A DNA stretch of 64,000 nucleotides from Erythrocercus mccallii (Eukaryota > Chordata > Aves > Passeriformes > Dicruridae). The notes beneath the pieces are model-generated. The model worked only from the letters and a program-made list of their open reading frames with translations, was not told where the DNA came from and did not search any database. The DNA is taken from contig VZRG01000780.1 in NCBI GenBank assembly GCA_013397435.1, positions 186,001-250,000 of the forward strand, in the 5' to 3' direction. Each line of letters opens with the position of its first letter. The first letter of the stretch is position 1. Below are positions 28,101 through 43,100 of this stretch, piece by piece. Made by a program: the position numbers and the translations under genes.

Positions 28101-31100
28101 TCAGAATTATCTCCGCCTGGTCAGTAATAAGCTAGCTCCTCTCTGCTTGCTAATTGTTTGTCAAAATACTTCTGTAATAGTGTTGACTAAAATCAGGGTT
28201 TTTTGCTCTGTGGAAGAACATGAAGACTTCTGAAAAAGTGAAATGTGATGAAAGCTGTTTTAAAAAAAGCTCCCACTATATTTACCCTGAACTTTAGTCT
28301 TGTTAAGGCATTAATTTTCTTCTTTAAATAGCTGCTATCTGATTAACTGAACTGCTTAAAAATATATTAAAACCTCTCAGATATCTTACTGCTTTCCAAA
28401 GTTATTTTATTCCACTTTTTGAGGAGAAAGTTAATTAGAGTAACATTCATGTAAATGATTAGAGACTTGAATTTTATTACTAGCTTATGTAGAAATCTCC
28501 TGTAACACAGTTTTTTTAATACTTCAAAATGTAAGGATAGTTGAATAATATGAAATTACTTTGATAGATTATTTCTTTTAGCATTGCTTCAAATCAGCAT
28601 TAGTTTAGAACCTATTTTATTTCTACTGGGTCCTTGGATAGTATTTTATGTTTTCAGGAGAACATGCCATGATTTCTGCTCTATTCAGCCATATTTGCAC
28701 AGAGATTACTTACTGACATTTTAGGGGTAAAATAGAATTAAGATTAGAAAAAAGAATTGTTCTACCATACTGATAACATGATCCCATTTTTACAGCAAAT
28801 AAAGTCCTCAGTCTTAATCCTTGACTAAGCAGTGACTGAAACTGATGACTTTGGCATCATTCTGATGTATATATTTTAATTCAAGATCAAGAAAATATTT
28901 GTGGTTACTAAACTTATTCTTCCCAGATGAGTGTTTTAAGTTTTGGAGTCTGTTGTAATAAAATACCTCACTATGTAGTTTTACAAGTTAGGATATAAAT
29001 TTATCAATATATTTTCAAGATACTATATTCCAAATATTGTCTACTTGGAAACTAGTATGGTAAGGATTATCAACTCCAGTAGTGCAAATAAAAAAAATTT
29101 GTCTTTTAGGTGTTGATTGTGTCATCTAGGTTAAAAAAAAAATCTAAGTCTGAACTTCCAAGTTTATTTATTTTATAAAAATTTATTTTATAATATTTAT
29201 TTATTAAATAAATATATCTATCTGTCTGTAGGTTGAACAATACCGTAATGTCATTTTCCATGGTCCAGAAGGAAGTTTGCAAGATTATATAGCGTATCAG
29301 ATAGCGGCCTGTATGAAGGTATTTGCACAAACATATAAGTAAATTAGTCCATAAATCAGAGTTTTCACTGTTTCACCAAATACATACATTTTCAAAACAG
29401 CAAAAGCAAGTGGCTGCAGGATCTACATGTGAGATTGTTAAAGTTGAAGTGGATGCTGGTTTCTCCAAGGAGCAACTTGCTGAACTGTTCATCAGTAATG
29501 GTAAGATCATTTCAGCAAGACTAGTTTTGGTGATTTGTAGGAAAATTTTTAACAGTGCGAAGTAAAGAAATACATAAAACCATTTTGCTTAGTGGTTGGC
29601 AAGTTTTAATGGAACCCTGCAAATATGCAGGTACTAAACTAAAGGAGAGCTGAGCGTGACAGCTCCCAGTAAGGAGCTCTGTCAAAATTCATGCCATTTA
29701 AGTAAAATTAGTAGTTTTAAATATTTATTTCTGTCTCATTCTTTTTTCCTTTTGTTTGTGATCCTTTCAAAGTTGATTGCTCTGTTTCAGATCTACTCAA
29801 TGAGAACTGAAGGTCTACTCTGTGTGCTCATGAGCAAAAGCAGAGCTATCCTATCAGGTTGTACAGTGCTGTGCAGTGCTCTGTTCTGTTTGTTTTCATA
29901 CTGCCTGGTGTAACTTCAGTCTATGGCAGCTTTTTCTCTAAGGAAATCCTTGTCACAGTTCCCAGGATAGCTTGTGCCAGTGATTATTCCCACATGTCAC
30001 TTTCAGTGCCATCACATTGGTGGGAGAGACCATTTAGTCAGAAGTGAGCCAGGCTTTGGTGCTCAGCCTGGAGGCAAGAATGTCACTCGTAGTTTTGTTT
30101 GTTTACTGGCCACTGTCTCTTAGAAAAGCTGCTCCTTTTGGGTGCTTTACAACTCTTTTACAACACACTCTTTTTAATAGTCTGGTTTTGCATTTCAGCA
30201 TGGTGCTGCTGGTTGTCTCATTTTTCTGCCAGCTTCTTTCCCCACTGTTCTGCTGCGTCTCATTTCCTAAGAGAGCATTTCTCCTCTAAATGAATCCATC
30301 AGACACAGAGCGCGGGTACTTGTCCTCCCTCTTCTCAAGCTGTAGCCTCTTAATAAAACAGGGCAATAATAGTCAGGAAACTGAAACTTTGCAACATTGC
30401 AAATAACAATGATCAGATACAGTAAGTTTTGCCTTATTTCCTTAATGACCATTGTTAATTAGTACCACCTTCAAAAGGTTGTGAAACAATGCAAGGCACA
30501 ATATAGTCAAGATAAGTGTTTTGTTTTATATATGTATTACAGAAGCATTCACCTGGGATTTACACTTGCAAAGCTGTATTTTTTTAAGCAATGAGATGTT
30601 AAAATCAGGAAAATTAAAGGAAAATATTTAAAATGTTAAAAAATATATAGATGTCATTTTAATGCCTGTTAGGTTCAGGTGCTACTGGATTTGCCTCATA
30701 CTAGGTCTGATCATTTGAGTGATTCTTAAAGATATTGAAGAGAAAATTGCGTACTTCTCATAGAAGTTTGCTACTATCTCACAGAATGATAAAGTTTTGT
30801 ACAAGCATGGGCTATTCTTGAACCTTTTACCTTATCACTACATAGTATAAAGAGTACATGTTAAAAGTTTAAGATGTAATACAGCAAACGAAAGAAATGT
30901 TTAAAGACATCTTTGCCATCTTTTCTGTCGTATTTATATTCAGTGTACTGAATATGAGGATCTTACTATAGCCATTTCAGGAATTTATTTAAATCATAGC
31001 TTTTAAATTTTTTCTTAATATGCAGTATGATATTCTTTCTATTGTTTGATTTTATGCTTTCAATCTTAAACTTATTATCCAGTCTGTCTGCTCCTGTAAA

Positions 31101-34100
31101 CAAGTTAAAAAGGAAAAATAAATTAAAAATCCTTTGTTGCATTAGTAGCGGTAAATTCTGTATACATAAATAGAAGTAAATTTTCCTAAGTAGACATCAG
31201 TGGGATTTTTCTATTTCAGCTTGTCTGATTCCAGTGAAACAGCCTCCTGTAAACAAGACAACAATTGTGATTTTAGAAAATCTGGAGAGAGCTTCTTTAT
31301 CTGAATTACTCGGAGATTTTCTAGCACCTCTTGAGAATCGGAGTTCAGAAAATCCCTGCACTATTCAAAGAGGTATTTAGAAAACTTGGGTTGCAGAAAT
31401 GTTTTTGCTACATTACAGTTGTATTGTTATATATGACAAGCAGCGAACAGGAGAAAAATGTAATTTGTTCCGTTTTTATATATTATTGTAAACAGTTATC
31501 CTTAACAAAGATAGCATATTTTTTACATAATTTTGTTGGTTGTTTTTCCTTTCTAATTATGTCACTGCTTCTTGATTTTATATGAAATCATGTCAAGGCT
31601 TTGAGTATTTCAGTAAAGTGTTTTATGGTTCCTTTTTAGCAAATGGAGTTTCTGGTGCTTTTTACTTTCATGAGAACTGCTTTTTACTGGGGACCATCGC
31701 TAAGTGCCATCTTCATGGGTCTGACCTGCTGGTCCAGCAGCATTTCCGTTGGGTTCAACTCAGATGGGATGGGGAGCCAATGCGAGGCTTGCTTCAGAGG
31801 ATTTTAAGGAGAAAAGTAATAAACAAGGTAAGAACTCAAATCTGCTTCAGCAGTTACATTCACCACCAGGTCTGTGAAATACGTACGATGGTAATGCCAA
31901 AGGCAGAGCAATTAACTTCAGTTGTTTCAGGAAAAAAAAGCATTCATTTCTGGGAAGATACAGGCTATGTATCTGGAAATGTTGTGCTTGGCGTCATAGA
32001 AGGGTGTGCAGCTGTGGCTAAGTGGCATAAACCACTGGTTGGTTGCAAATAGTGATACTGTGGCTACTTGCTTGTCCACTGCATGAAACATCCTCCAGTA
32101 ATTTTTTTCAACTTCTTCTTTCATTCTTCTGAGAATGAAAATCAGTTCAACAAACCTACAGTCTCTTTTTCAAAGAATTTATTCTCAATATCTAAAATAA
32201 GATAGTCACATATATGTTTTGTCTAAGGTTTAAGCAGAAAAATATTTTCCATGATTTTCAGATCAAAAGAGGGACAAATTATATAATTACAAAAGTTCTT
32301 TTGAGCTAATAGGTCTGCTGAAGCTGGAACAAAAGTCCAAAAGAGAACAAAAATGGGAAGTCTGTTTTGATATTAATAAATAAATTAATTTCCCAAATAT
32401 GGGAAGTGAAAAGAAAGATGTAGGCAAAAGAAGAATTGTGGACTTTGGAAAGTTATTTGGAGTACCATTTGAGTGTGATAGCAGCTATTACCAAGTCAGG
32501 CACTGTTAGACATTGGCAGAGAGTTTAATCGAAACAGCTACAAAGGAAAATAATCTTGGCAGCAGTTTGGAACAAGCTTAAAAAGGGAGATTGTTCTAGG
32601 AATAGAAAAAACTGCCAGTAGTAAAAACAACAGACCTACTGTCAGTTTGAGTGTTCAGCTGGATGTGTGTTGGTTATCCTTGGGGATGTCATCTCCTGTA
32701 CCCTTTGCCACAGTTCTCATCTATAAAGGCTTACTGATTCAAAGAGATCCTGAAGAGGAAATGTGTGGTAATTGAACATTTCAGCCAGCAAAATGAGGAA
32801 ATTTAGAAACATTCCTAGTATTCTTTAATTGCAAGAACCAGAATACAGATTAGAAAAAAAGAATCATGGGAAATCTATGAAACTCTTAATAGACTACTTT
32901 TCTTCGATTATGTTTTTTAAGTTATGACTTGTTTATAGATAAAGGCTGCATCAGACTTACTCTGCCAAACTGGTTTGGCTACAAGAGCTTGCAGCATCAC
33001 ATAAAATATGTCATTTTCAGGCTATTTTGGGGGGCTTGAAAGAAATCCTTAGTCTAATAGGTTAGATTTTGACAATGTAATCCTACCTCTGACTGAAGTT
33101 GAAGAGAATTTGGGTAGTAATCTCATTAAGTTTAATTTCTCTTGAGCATATATGCAGATGGTGTCTATTTGGAGAAAAAAGCCATGCGTCTTCCTGTGTC
33201 TTCCCTAATTAAATATTGAAATGCCCAGTGTGGTAGCACATTTTTTGAAATACATACGTGTGCCATATGTAAACTCTCATGCCAGTTGGTACAGGACTTA
33301 AAATAGTGGATTGCAAAATCAAAAATAGAAAAAAGATTAATCTGTTGTAAAACTCTAAAGCAAAGTAGGAGCACATTTATTGTTAGATCCATAGGCTATT
33401 TCAAAGATCATTGCTCTTTATTATGATACCTTGTGCCATAATATTCACGTGTTCAGGTGAAAAGTTCTTTCCCGTTAGTTTGAACCATTAGGTTATATAG
33501 GAATACAATTTTTTTCTACTTTAAGTTCACCTATAGACTCTGTCAAGAGGCTTTGGCTTTGTGCTGTCTGTTACTATCCCTGGTGCAACTTTTAATGCTT
33601 CCTTTAATTTGAACTGTTACAGAGGATAATCCTAGGATTAGGATGATGAAGACTGTAATTTGAAGGTCAGGAGATTTTTCTGGCCCTAAATAATTTACCC
33701 TTAACACTAATACTAAAACCACAAATCTTAGAGGAAGACATCTTTTCCTTCACTGCTGCTAGATCTAAAATCAGTATGGAAATCCACTGGGCATGTGTCT
33801 GGATCAGATGTTCCTGTTCAGTGCAATTGGACATTTTTTCATTTGCATAATTTGTATCATATATATTGCATTGTATATTGTAGGTATCTCCTGTAATCCT
33901 AATCTTAAACACTAGAAAAACCACTGCTACCAAAATTTCTGCCTCAGTTTTCCACAAGAAGTAACGGCGTGTCAGTTTATTGATAAGGATATGTCTTTTG
34001 AAGTGTAATTGGGAGAATAAGGTTTAATAGAGCAAGATGTCAATATATTCTATAAAAAGATTTGACCTGGTTTTGACTGTTCCTGATCTTTTAATAGCAA

Positions 34101-37100
34101 CACATTCAATAAAAAAAACCCCAAGCCTTCCTGCGGTTTCAAGGAAATTGTTTGCAGCTCTGGTCTTGCGCCATGTCAAACATCTTTTCTCCCTGCAGTT
34201 CAGAGGCAAAGTACCTCCTCCATGTGATCCTGTGTGCAAGGTCATAGATTGGATCCTTGCTGTTTGGCACCAGCTGAACTCTTGCTTATCACGTCTAGGG
34301 GCACCTGAAGCACTTATGGGGCCAAAGCATTTCTTCTCTTGTCCTGTGGTTCCGGGGCACAGCCAAGCAACAGTCAAGTAAGATTTCTGTTTCCTGTTTG
34401 ATGCTGTTCAGTGCCAGCTGGATACTTACCACAAATGTAGTAGTTGCGTTCCTCCCAAAACCCTACTGACTTAGCAACAATAAAAAAGCATTTTAATTGA
34501 AATTGTTGAAAGTTTTAAACTTCTGTTGGTTATTTAATTATTAGAAGGGCAATTCTGAAGGACACAAGTGGGAAATGGGTGTCTAATAATGCACCAGTCT
34601 TCTTACAATTTTTCATTTATTTTCTGACACAGAGGTTAAAAGAGTCAAGAAAGTTGGTAAACTCTCCTTTTGAAGTTGTATATAAAGGAAATTTGGAGAA
34701 TGATTTCTCACTCTTTTAAATATGTGGTAGAATTTTAAAACATACGTACAGTTTAGAGATACCTTAGTAAGTAGGGCATATNNNNNNNNNNNNNNNNNNN
34801 NNNNNNNNNNNNNNNNNNNNNTTACACTTATGGCTAGCTGGCCAGTAACATAAAAGATATTTTAAAAATATGGAGATTTTGGCTTTTCTCACCTATAATT
34901 GCATAAACATCTGATCACATTCCAACTCCAATTGCTAGCAAATGATAAAAGAAATAGTTATAAAATTTTAAATTATATTAATTTCACACTAAGATGTTGT
35001 TTGGCTGTATTAGAAAGGTAATGATCCTCTAATTAAGATTCAAAGTATAACATTGGTTTCTGAAGATGCGACATAACTTGTCTCACTAGTCAGGTCACCA
35101 CTTCTGTTCCTTTTCTGACCTGTCTCCCTTGTACTGGTTTCTACTGACCCTTCCTCTAGGAGCCTTTGCTTAACACATGAGAGACCTTTGCTTAACATGT
35201 GCAGAGGCTGTCTCATTTCATGTTCTGTCTGCAGATCTTGATACATTTTGCTTGTTTATTTTCCTTTTTATTCTCTAAAAGTACAGATTAGATACTAATC
35301 TTCAGAGTAATTATCAAAGTCTAAACGTAGACATAACATGGACTTGAAATTTTGTGGGTGCTGGGAAATAAAAAAAGCACACCTTGCATCTGTCTCCCAT
35401 CTTCCTCTTGAATCATGCCCTCTGAAATATTATAATAATTTATTTATTGCAGTGGCATTAATAGAGGACAGAAAAACTGTTCTTTAGATATCTTAGTTAC
35501 ACATTTCTGAGTCTGAATTTCTCCTCAGTGTAACTCTGACTGGTTTCACAATGCTTTATTTTGAGTACAGCCCTAAAATGTCCTTTATTGCAGCCATATG
35601 CCATCTGACTTCTCATTTTAATGTAGTTTTTGCCCACTAATAAACAGTCAAAAAGCACAGCTCCAGTGAGCTCTTACTGGACACTTCTAGTTTAGGAGCA
35701 TGATGGCTAACAGTGTGGTCATGTAATAAATAGCTTTCAATTAGCAGCTCACTGGTTGCTGTTATTTCAATCTAATTAACCATTCCTTTCCTCTTGCCCC
35801 TCCTCTCCATTGTGCTATTCTGCTGCTTTTTGCATTTAGTAAAGCTTCTCTGAGTCAGTCCAATTCATTAGGACAGCAGACAGCTATCTACAAATTGGGT
35901 TCACTCTGGGCTCAGTGTTAGCGTGAGACGAGGAAGAAGCAAAGAGGGGAGGCAAAGAGAACGTGTGATAGGAAATTGTTTCCTGGCATGCGTTTCATGT
36001 AGCTTCACCTGTTTTGGTGAGTAGAGTGAATAAATGAAGAAAATTTTAACTACATTTTTTCTTGGTTTAGGTTTAGGGACCTGAATATGATATTCCAACA
36101 GGAACAACTTTGACTTTGCAGCCCTTTTTGAGGGGTAGGGGTGTGTTATACCTTTCCTAAGTATCAGCTATAGCAAAGAATGGGGGACTTGATCAAGATA
36201 AGCACAAACTTAAAACTGAATTTAAATACCAGGTTAGAATTCTGTTTAGAGAGCATTCCCATCTGTTTGTTAAGTGTTAGATTAGAATGACCTCAATTTT
36301 ATCTTTGCAATGGTCATTTCTGACCATTTATACTTGTAGTATTGCAAAATGTTGAAAGCTTACATAAGGAGAAATTGAAAAGAGAGAGTTCTTTATGACT
36401 AAAATACAAGCAATTGTTTGTTTTGGTAGCTTAGCTATCAGAAGCAGACTGTAACTACATGGAATAATATCCACAACATTATGCTAAAGAAACTTCAAGG
36501 TCCTTCAAGGACCACCTGCAATACACATTTTACATTGTATTTTAACAACTGTACTAATTATTTTTCTAAGTAATGTAACTTTATCAAGCTTACAAAAGCA
36601 CTTTGAGCATTTACGTATCATAAAATCTCAATCCTGTGCTTCACAACTGACCGAAACTAGATCTTTCAAATAATTCATGCATTCTAACTTAAAAAAAAAA
36701 TGGGGAAAAAAACCCCAAAAGGTCATCATAATATTTTAGGTAATAGGATTGCTTCAGTGTATCAATGTATTGGCCAAAATCAACCGTTTAACTCAAATAG
36801 ATGTTTTAGCCTTCATGTTTCCTGGATGGATTTCTGCAAAGCTGAACACAGCATGATAGCCTATAATTTCTTACAGACCTTTAATATAAACTGTCAATCT
36901 TACTGTCTTCCTCCAGTAACAGGATATAAGAATAAACAAAAAGAGTTGGAGCTGATCTAAAAAAGATTGTCTCAATGTTTGTCGTAGATGTGAGCTGAGC
37001 TAAGTCTGAAATTTCTAGCTTTTATCCCCAGAGAACTCCTAAGTTATAAGAAATAGCATTTATTTTTCCGTAACACAGATTTTTCACTTCTTTGCTAATA

Positions 37101-40100
37101 CAACATAATGCTTCTCTCTTAGAAAAGCAAAAGTCCCAGAAGACCCATGTCCCTTTTAAGCAAATTTTTGAATCAAAATCAGACTCAGTCTCTAAACCAG
37201 ACAATCTGGAATATCCACAGCATCCTGGAAACACAGTTCACCATAGATCAATAAACAAAAGAGGAGTAAGAGCAAGACAGCTGCATGAATAGAAATGTCT
37301 TCAAGTTTGGAAATGGAAGAATACTGGAAGGGGTACAACCATAAGTGAATACCTCCTTTTTCCCATGCTGGCAGCAAATAGGCTAGGAATTAACACCTGC
37401 AAGCATGGAAATTTCTCCATGCACTTTTTAATTTTTTTTTTTTTTTGTATATACATGAACACACATCTTTCTGGGACACTTTTTTAGCCTTAAAATGAAA
37501 AGCGTATTTTATAGTCTTTATCAGAAGGAGGAAAATCATCAGGTGGTAAGTTTGTCAAGGCAAACTAAAGAAATTTACATCAAGTAGTTTAATATAAAAT
37601 GATCAAGTAAACCCTTCTTTAAATAAAATCAGTCCCTCTCTGAAATGGGATGCTTTTTTCAAATGCAAAGTCTGATATGTTACCAGAGTATAAAATCGCA
37701 GGTTTTGATAATTGTTTTTGAAGTTAAAGGATTGGTTTTGTACCACAGGTGGATGTCCAAGCTATGGAATGCTGTGATAGCTCCCAGAGTACAAGAAGCC
37801 ATACTCTCCAGAGCCTCTGTGAAAAGACCATCTGTACCAGGACAAGCAATAAACAAAAAAACTCCTAGCCAAGGGCAACAGGCTGTTGTTAAAGCTGCTC
37901 TCAGTATCTTGCTAAATAAAGCTGTTTTGCATGGCTGTCCTCTACCCAGACCAGGTAACAGTGAACTGTCTGAAAGCCAAGTATTTGTAAGTTGCTTTTA
38001 CCTGCTTCTTTCTCTTTTTAAAACTTCCACAAAACATAACTGTAGTTCTGAAGAGAGGTGGTGGGGTTAAAAGTATTTACAGTCATTAAACTAAGTAGTT
38101 GTGTAAGGTACTCCAAGAGGAACCGTTTGCAACAGTCAGTTCTTCTTAACACTGTTTTACTTCTGTTTCAGAGCTAGATAATTACATAGCAGATTTTAAG
38201 GGAGGAAATTTTCCTTTATCTGTGGCTTCGAGCTACAAAAATTGTAGTAAGAAAAGAGGTGAGAATGCTTCTTGGAGAAAAGTGAGCACAAGTCCTCGCA
38301 AAAAGTCAGGCCATTTGTCCTCCCAGTCATGGAATAAGCAGGAGACAAATACTGAAGGTAAATAAAGTTTTTTATTTTCAGTTTTGAAAGTTGTGAGGGT
38401 AGATGCAAATCAAATGTTTCTCCTATACCATGAATTAAATTTTTTCAATGAAATTACACTTATATTTATGTTCACCAGTAGAACACCATTTATTTTTTTC
38501 CCCAAAAAATTACGTCTTTGTGACTGTGAGGCATCCTAACTAAGTTTGGTTGTTCTAATGCCCTTTCTGTTGTCTGATAATGAAGCAGGCATTGGCTCAG
38601 ATGGTGGAATTATAAGCAGTGGTTCTGCCTCTGACTATATGGAATGACTCTGTATCAGTCTCTTTTCCAATACCACATGAGAGAAAGCTTCATTACTTTG
38701 TTCGTAATTAACTTTATTTTTAAAGCTTCATCACTTTATTGATACTCCTAAGATTTGAGTTTCTTTACACTTACTTTATAACTTCACAACAATAATTACT
38801 ACCAAGTGAATCCAGGTAAAAATAAATTAATACATTCCTCCCCAGATCATGCATCCCTTGTTCAGTCTTACTAGAAAAACTGAGTAGAATAATCTAGGAG
38901 CCCTGCAGTGGAAGAATGAGATCTTTGGGTCGAAATTGAAGATTTTGATTTGATTTTCACTTGAATTGAAAAAAATAAATGTAGAGAATTTTGTGTAGTC
39001 ACAGATACTGAAAGGTTTTCAATCATCTTCAGTATGTTGCTTGATAAAGAGGGCTTTATATGACTGGGTCTGTGCATGTGTATAAATGCGGAATTTATAT
39101 TAGTGGCTGACACTTTCAAAAATTCTTTTCACCTCAAGGTGATAAGTCATATAACAAGTAATTTATTACAAAGAGATAATGTATGGATATATTCAGCATA
39201 TTTCTTCTAAAGGACACATATTTCTAGAAGGAAAACTTAGATATTATTGTACCTAAATGCAATATCAAACAGAAAAACTTCCAGGGGAAAAAAAAAAATC
39301 AAGTATTTGCTTTCCAAAAATGAAGGTAACTACTTCAGAGGGAAGATTTTTAGGAAGAGAGAAGAAGGCCTGCACAAACACACACACATTAGGAACAGTA
39401 AGATTCTAGACTAAATTACCACATATACAAAAGACTGAAGTACTCGATGCCTGGTACTTTGCAGCACTAAAATGAGCTATTCATTTTTTCAGCCCTTGTT
39501 CAGAAAGAAGTCTGTTTTCTCTGTCTTCAACTCTAGTGTCCTGAATGCCAGTTCTCTGTTTGAATTGTGAAATTATCTAATCCCACTAAGAGGATTTAAG
39601 AAATGATGAACATAACCTGAAGTGAGATGGTTGATGTTGTGTCTTGTACCTGAGAATGTTCTTGGAATCCAGTTAATACCTGTGAATATAAGTTAAAAAT
39701 TGAACGGTCAATTAATTTTAGTAGTCTGCTATTTCAGACTATCTGAATCAAATGCTGTTGCTCTTTCCAGTAAAGGTAAACTGTTTGATTTTACCTCCAT
39801 GAAGCAAATTTAAATATTTTCTTGTTGACAGGAAATTTCTCTTGGGGAGAACCAGTAGGGGTGGTTCAAATGCCTAACACAGAAACCTCATGTCCTCTTT
39901 TTCACAAAAGCTTAGGTAACTTATCCCCTATCTGCCATTTTAGCAGTTCCTTATGCTATGTTCCTTATCCCTGAACACTTCCAAGGGATGTATTCTGATC
40001 TTTGACAGACCCTGTTGACATAATTAGTAAATGGGAACACATTTTCCATGTTTACCATAGATTTTAGAACAAAGAAATCAACATACATGGTAACACACTA

Positions 40101-43100
40101 ACAAGTCAATCTCTCTTTTGTGCAGGTATAAAATCTGTGTTGCAACCAAACTGTAAGAAAAGAGCTTCTCTTACGACAAAGTAAGTTTGAATTTCTGATA
40201 TCTGTGACACTTGGCAAAAAATAAAGGTGATAGCATTTTTTTGTAAAGCAGCACACTATAATGAATAGATCAGTAGTTTTTTTGGTAATGTTTTGGTCCC
40301 ATATCTGAAGAAAGTAAGTATTTTTAATTTTAATTTCTGAGAGGAAATAAAATTTATATAGTTTGATATAATTTTAGAATCCCTTTCTTTATTTCAAGCC
40401 TTGCAGCACTACATGTCTTTTTATGTAATAGAATAGTCTATGACTTAAGAATATTATGTAACACTTACTCTGCCTTGAAAAGTTGACCGTATGCTTTTAT
40501 CAACTGGCATTATGTTTTAAAAACTCTTCTGGCTATTTCAGCTTGCTGAATGGCAATTCAAGATGGTACAGTACATGCACTTTAGTCCCACTGATACAGA
40601 GTTTCCCTGAGGAAGTGTATGAATTAGCTAGAGGAAACTGCATCTGAGACTTCACTTCAATCTGAAACATTGGTTCTATCTTATTCACAGCCACAGAGAA
40701 AATAGAATATTTATGCTTCCAGTATGCCAGAGGTTTTTTTTAAGTGTTCAGAATTTTTTCGAAAAAGCAGAGTGGAATGAAATTGAGTGCTGCATCTTAA
40801 AAAGAGGAGAGTCTTTGAAAATATTAGACAGAGGAATCTTTTGTTAGATTTTTCAGAAGAGAGAGAATAATTTGTATAGAAAGATCTATTACGAGATAAT
40901 TATTGAAAACTACTGCTGTCAGTTCATCAGATGTTATTTTGGTTTTGTTTGTAGTAATAAAGGTCATTTGGGAAAAAATCATTATTATTGAGGTGTCTAT
41001 AGTATTTATTTTTAGATTTTGTATAATAGCTTAATTTAAATGTTCTCTCTGATTGTTTGTTTGGATTTTTTAACCAGATCTTCAGGGAAGGATCATTTGA
41101 GAACATTAAATCTGGAGCAAAGGCTGTCTGTTGGTTCTGATGATGAAGTAGATCTTGTGCAGGAACTTCAAAGTATGTGTTCCAGCAAATCTGAGCCTGA
41201 TATAAGCAAGGTAAACACAAGGATTTTAAATAATTTACTACATTACCATACTCAGTTGTTTTTTTGATTTACAAGCCTTGCTTGAACTGAAGAAAATTAT
41301 TAAATTATTTGGGAATAAATGAAAGTCAACTAATATATGATACATTTGAGGGTATGTGTTCTGGTTTAACATACACTATTTTAAATTACACCTTCACCAA
41401 TTTTTTTTGCAGTGGAGCATGAAATTTCTGTAGAATCATAGCATAGCCTGAGTTGGAAGGGACACACAAGGATTGTTGAATCCAACATCTCCCTGGCTCT
41501 GCACAGGATCACCAAGAGTCACACCATGTGCCCAAGAGCATTGTCCAAACGCTTCTTGAACTCTGTCAGGCTTGGTGTTGTGACCACTGCCCTGAGCACA
41601 GCCATCCCTGCATTACTGTTCCCTTGTTATGTTTCATGCTCTCATTGCTCCCAGTGGGAGACTGTTCTGTAAGTCTTAAAGACATAGAAAGTTTTCCTAA
41701 TATGCATTGAACATTTGGTTTGTCCCATCAGCCTTCACAGAACTGGCTCAAAACTGCTCTGCTCTACAGGCAAAATGCAGTTTACTGCCCCAAGAAGGAG
41801 AGGATGGATTGGCCTAGTTCTTTAGCAGTGACAAGAGAGGGTGAAGGAGGCTTGCAAGGCTGATAGTTTTGGGCTAAATTCTGTGTTGGAATGGGTTGTA
41901 GGTGGCCTGTTGAAGCAGAGTGTGGAGCTCTCATTTTTCCTTTTATACCAATAACACGCAGCTTTCCCTGTGGATGAAGCTATTTATTCTTTTTCAGCTT
42001 TCCTCCTAGCACAGCTGAAGTGGATGGCTGTGACAGCAGGCTGAGTTCACACTGGAGCAGCTGTTCCGTGTCTTTTGAAACACGGATGGAGTTAGGCTAT
42101 TGTCCAGTTAGGCTGTGCATGACATCCTCTAGGATTTCCCTGAACAGCAGTTCCATTAGTTTTGCTTTATTAAGTATTCTGTTTATTCTTAGAAGACAAC
42201 CAAGTTTTTATTAAAAAAAGAAATATTTTGTTTGGGAAGATTTTTCATCTTATTTCTTGAAACGCTTTCTTACAGTGTTTGTTTTGGTTTGTGCTTTCTT
42301 AAAGTATTCCGGTACATGCGTGAGTCACTTGCACCAAGCTGGCAAGCTAATCACTAGTCAGTTAGCAGGGATTTACTGCAGCTATCCTTAAAAGAATGGG
42401 ATGTGCTTAAAGAAACGGTAACCAACTTAAAATTGTGTTTAATAACATGCAAAGTGTAATTGCTTGTTGATGACAATGCAAGGAAATACAGGTTAGATAA
42501 GGAAGGACATAGATGTCAAGTCTTTTGTTCAGTTTCCTCACCATGGGTGGAACCATCTTTGGCTGGAATTTCTGTTGATAATTCCCCAGCTGCCTAGTAG
42601 AGCCTTGCAGAAGTAAGGGTGCTATTGCATGCTTTCTTTGTATGATGTTATTTCAGGCTGCCAACAGAGTAAGTACTTCTACTCTTTAAATTGCCCTTTC
42701 ACTCGAATATGTTCCTGATGCCTGCACTGGGTTGGCATTGAGTACTTTTCCAGTTGCAGAATTGAATTGGATCAGCTTGCCCAAGATAAAATACCTGGTT
42801 TTCAGTGAGGACAGCATCTTGAGCAGGCTCTGTCTGTTATTTTCTGGTCAGGATAAGTAGGAAAAATAGTAGGAAAGAAACATGTCAGGATAAAGAGAAA
42901 ATGATCATTCTCTGATGTTTTTGAGAGCTGGGTAGAATTTCCTGAGAAACTGCCCTTAAGCTCCACTGAAAATTATTGCTCTGGAAATGCATGTTTAATC
43001 TTCCTCTGATTATAGTTTATATGAAATCTCCATCTCCCATCTTCTAAAAATGCACTCAAGAGTAAAGAAGTAGTATTTTAATTGTTCTTTGGATATTTAT

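Noticed and set aside
34024..34377. 117-codon - strand open frame
   Set aside because: It mirrors CTTNBP2 exon 17 on the other strand.
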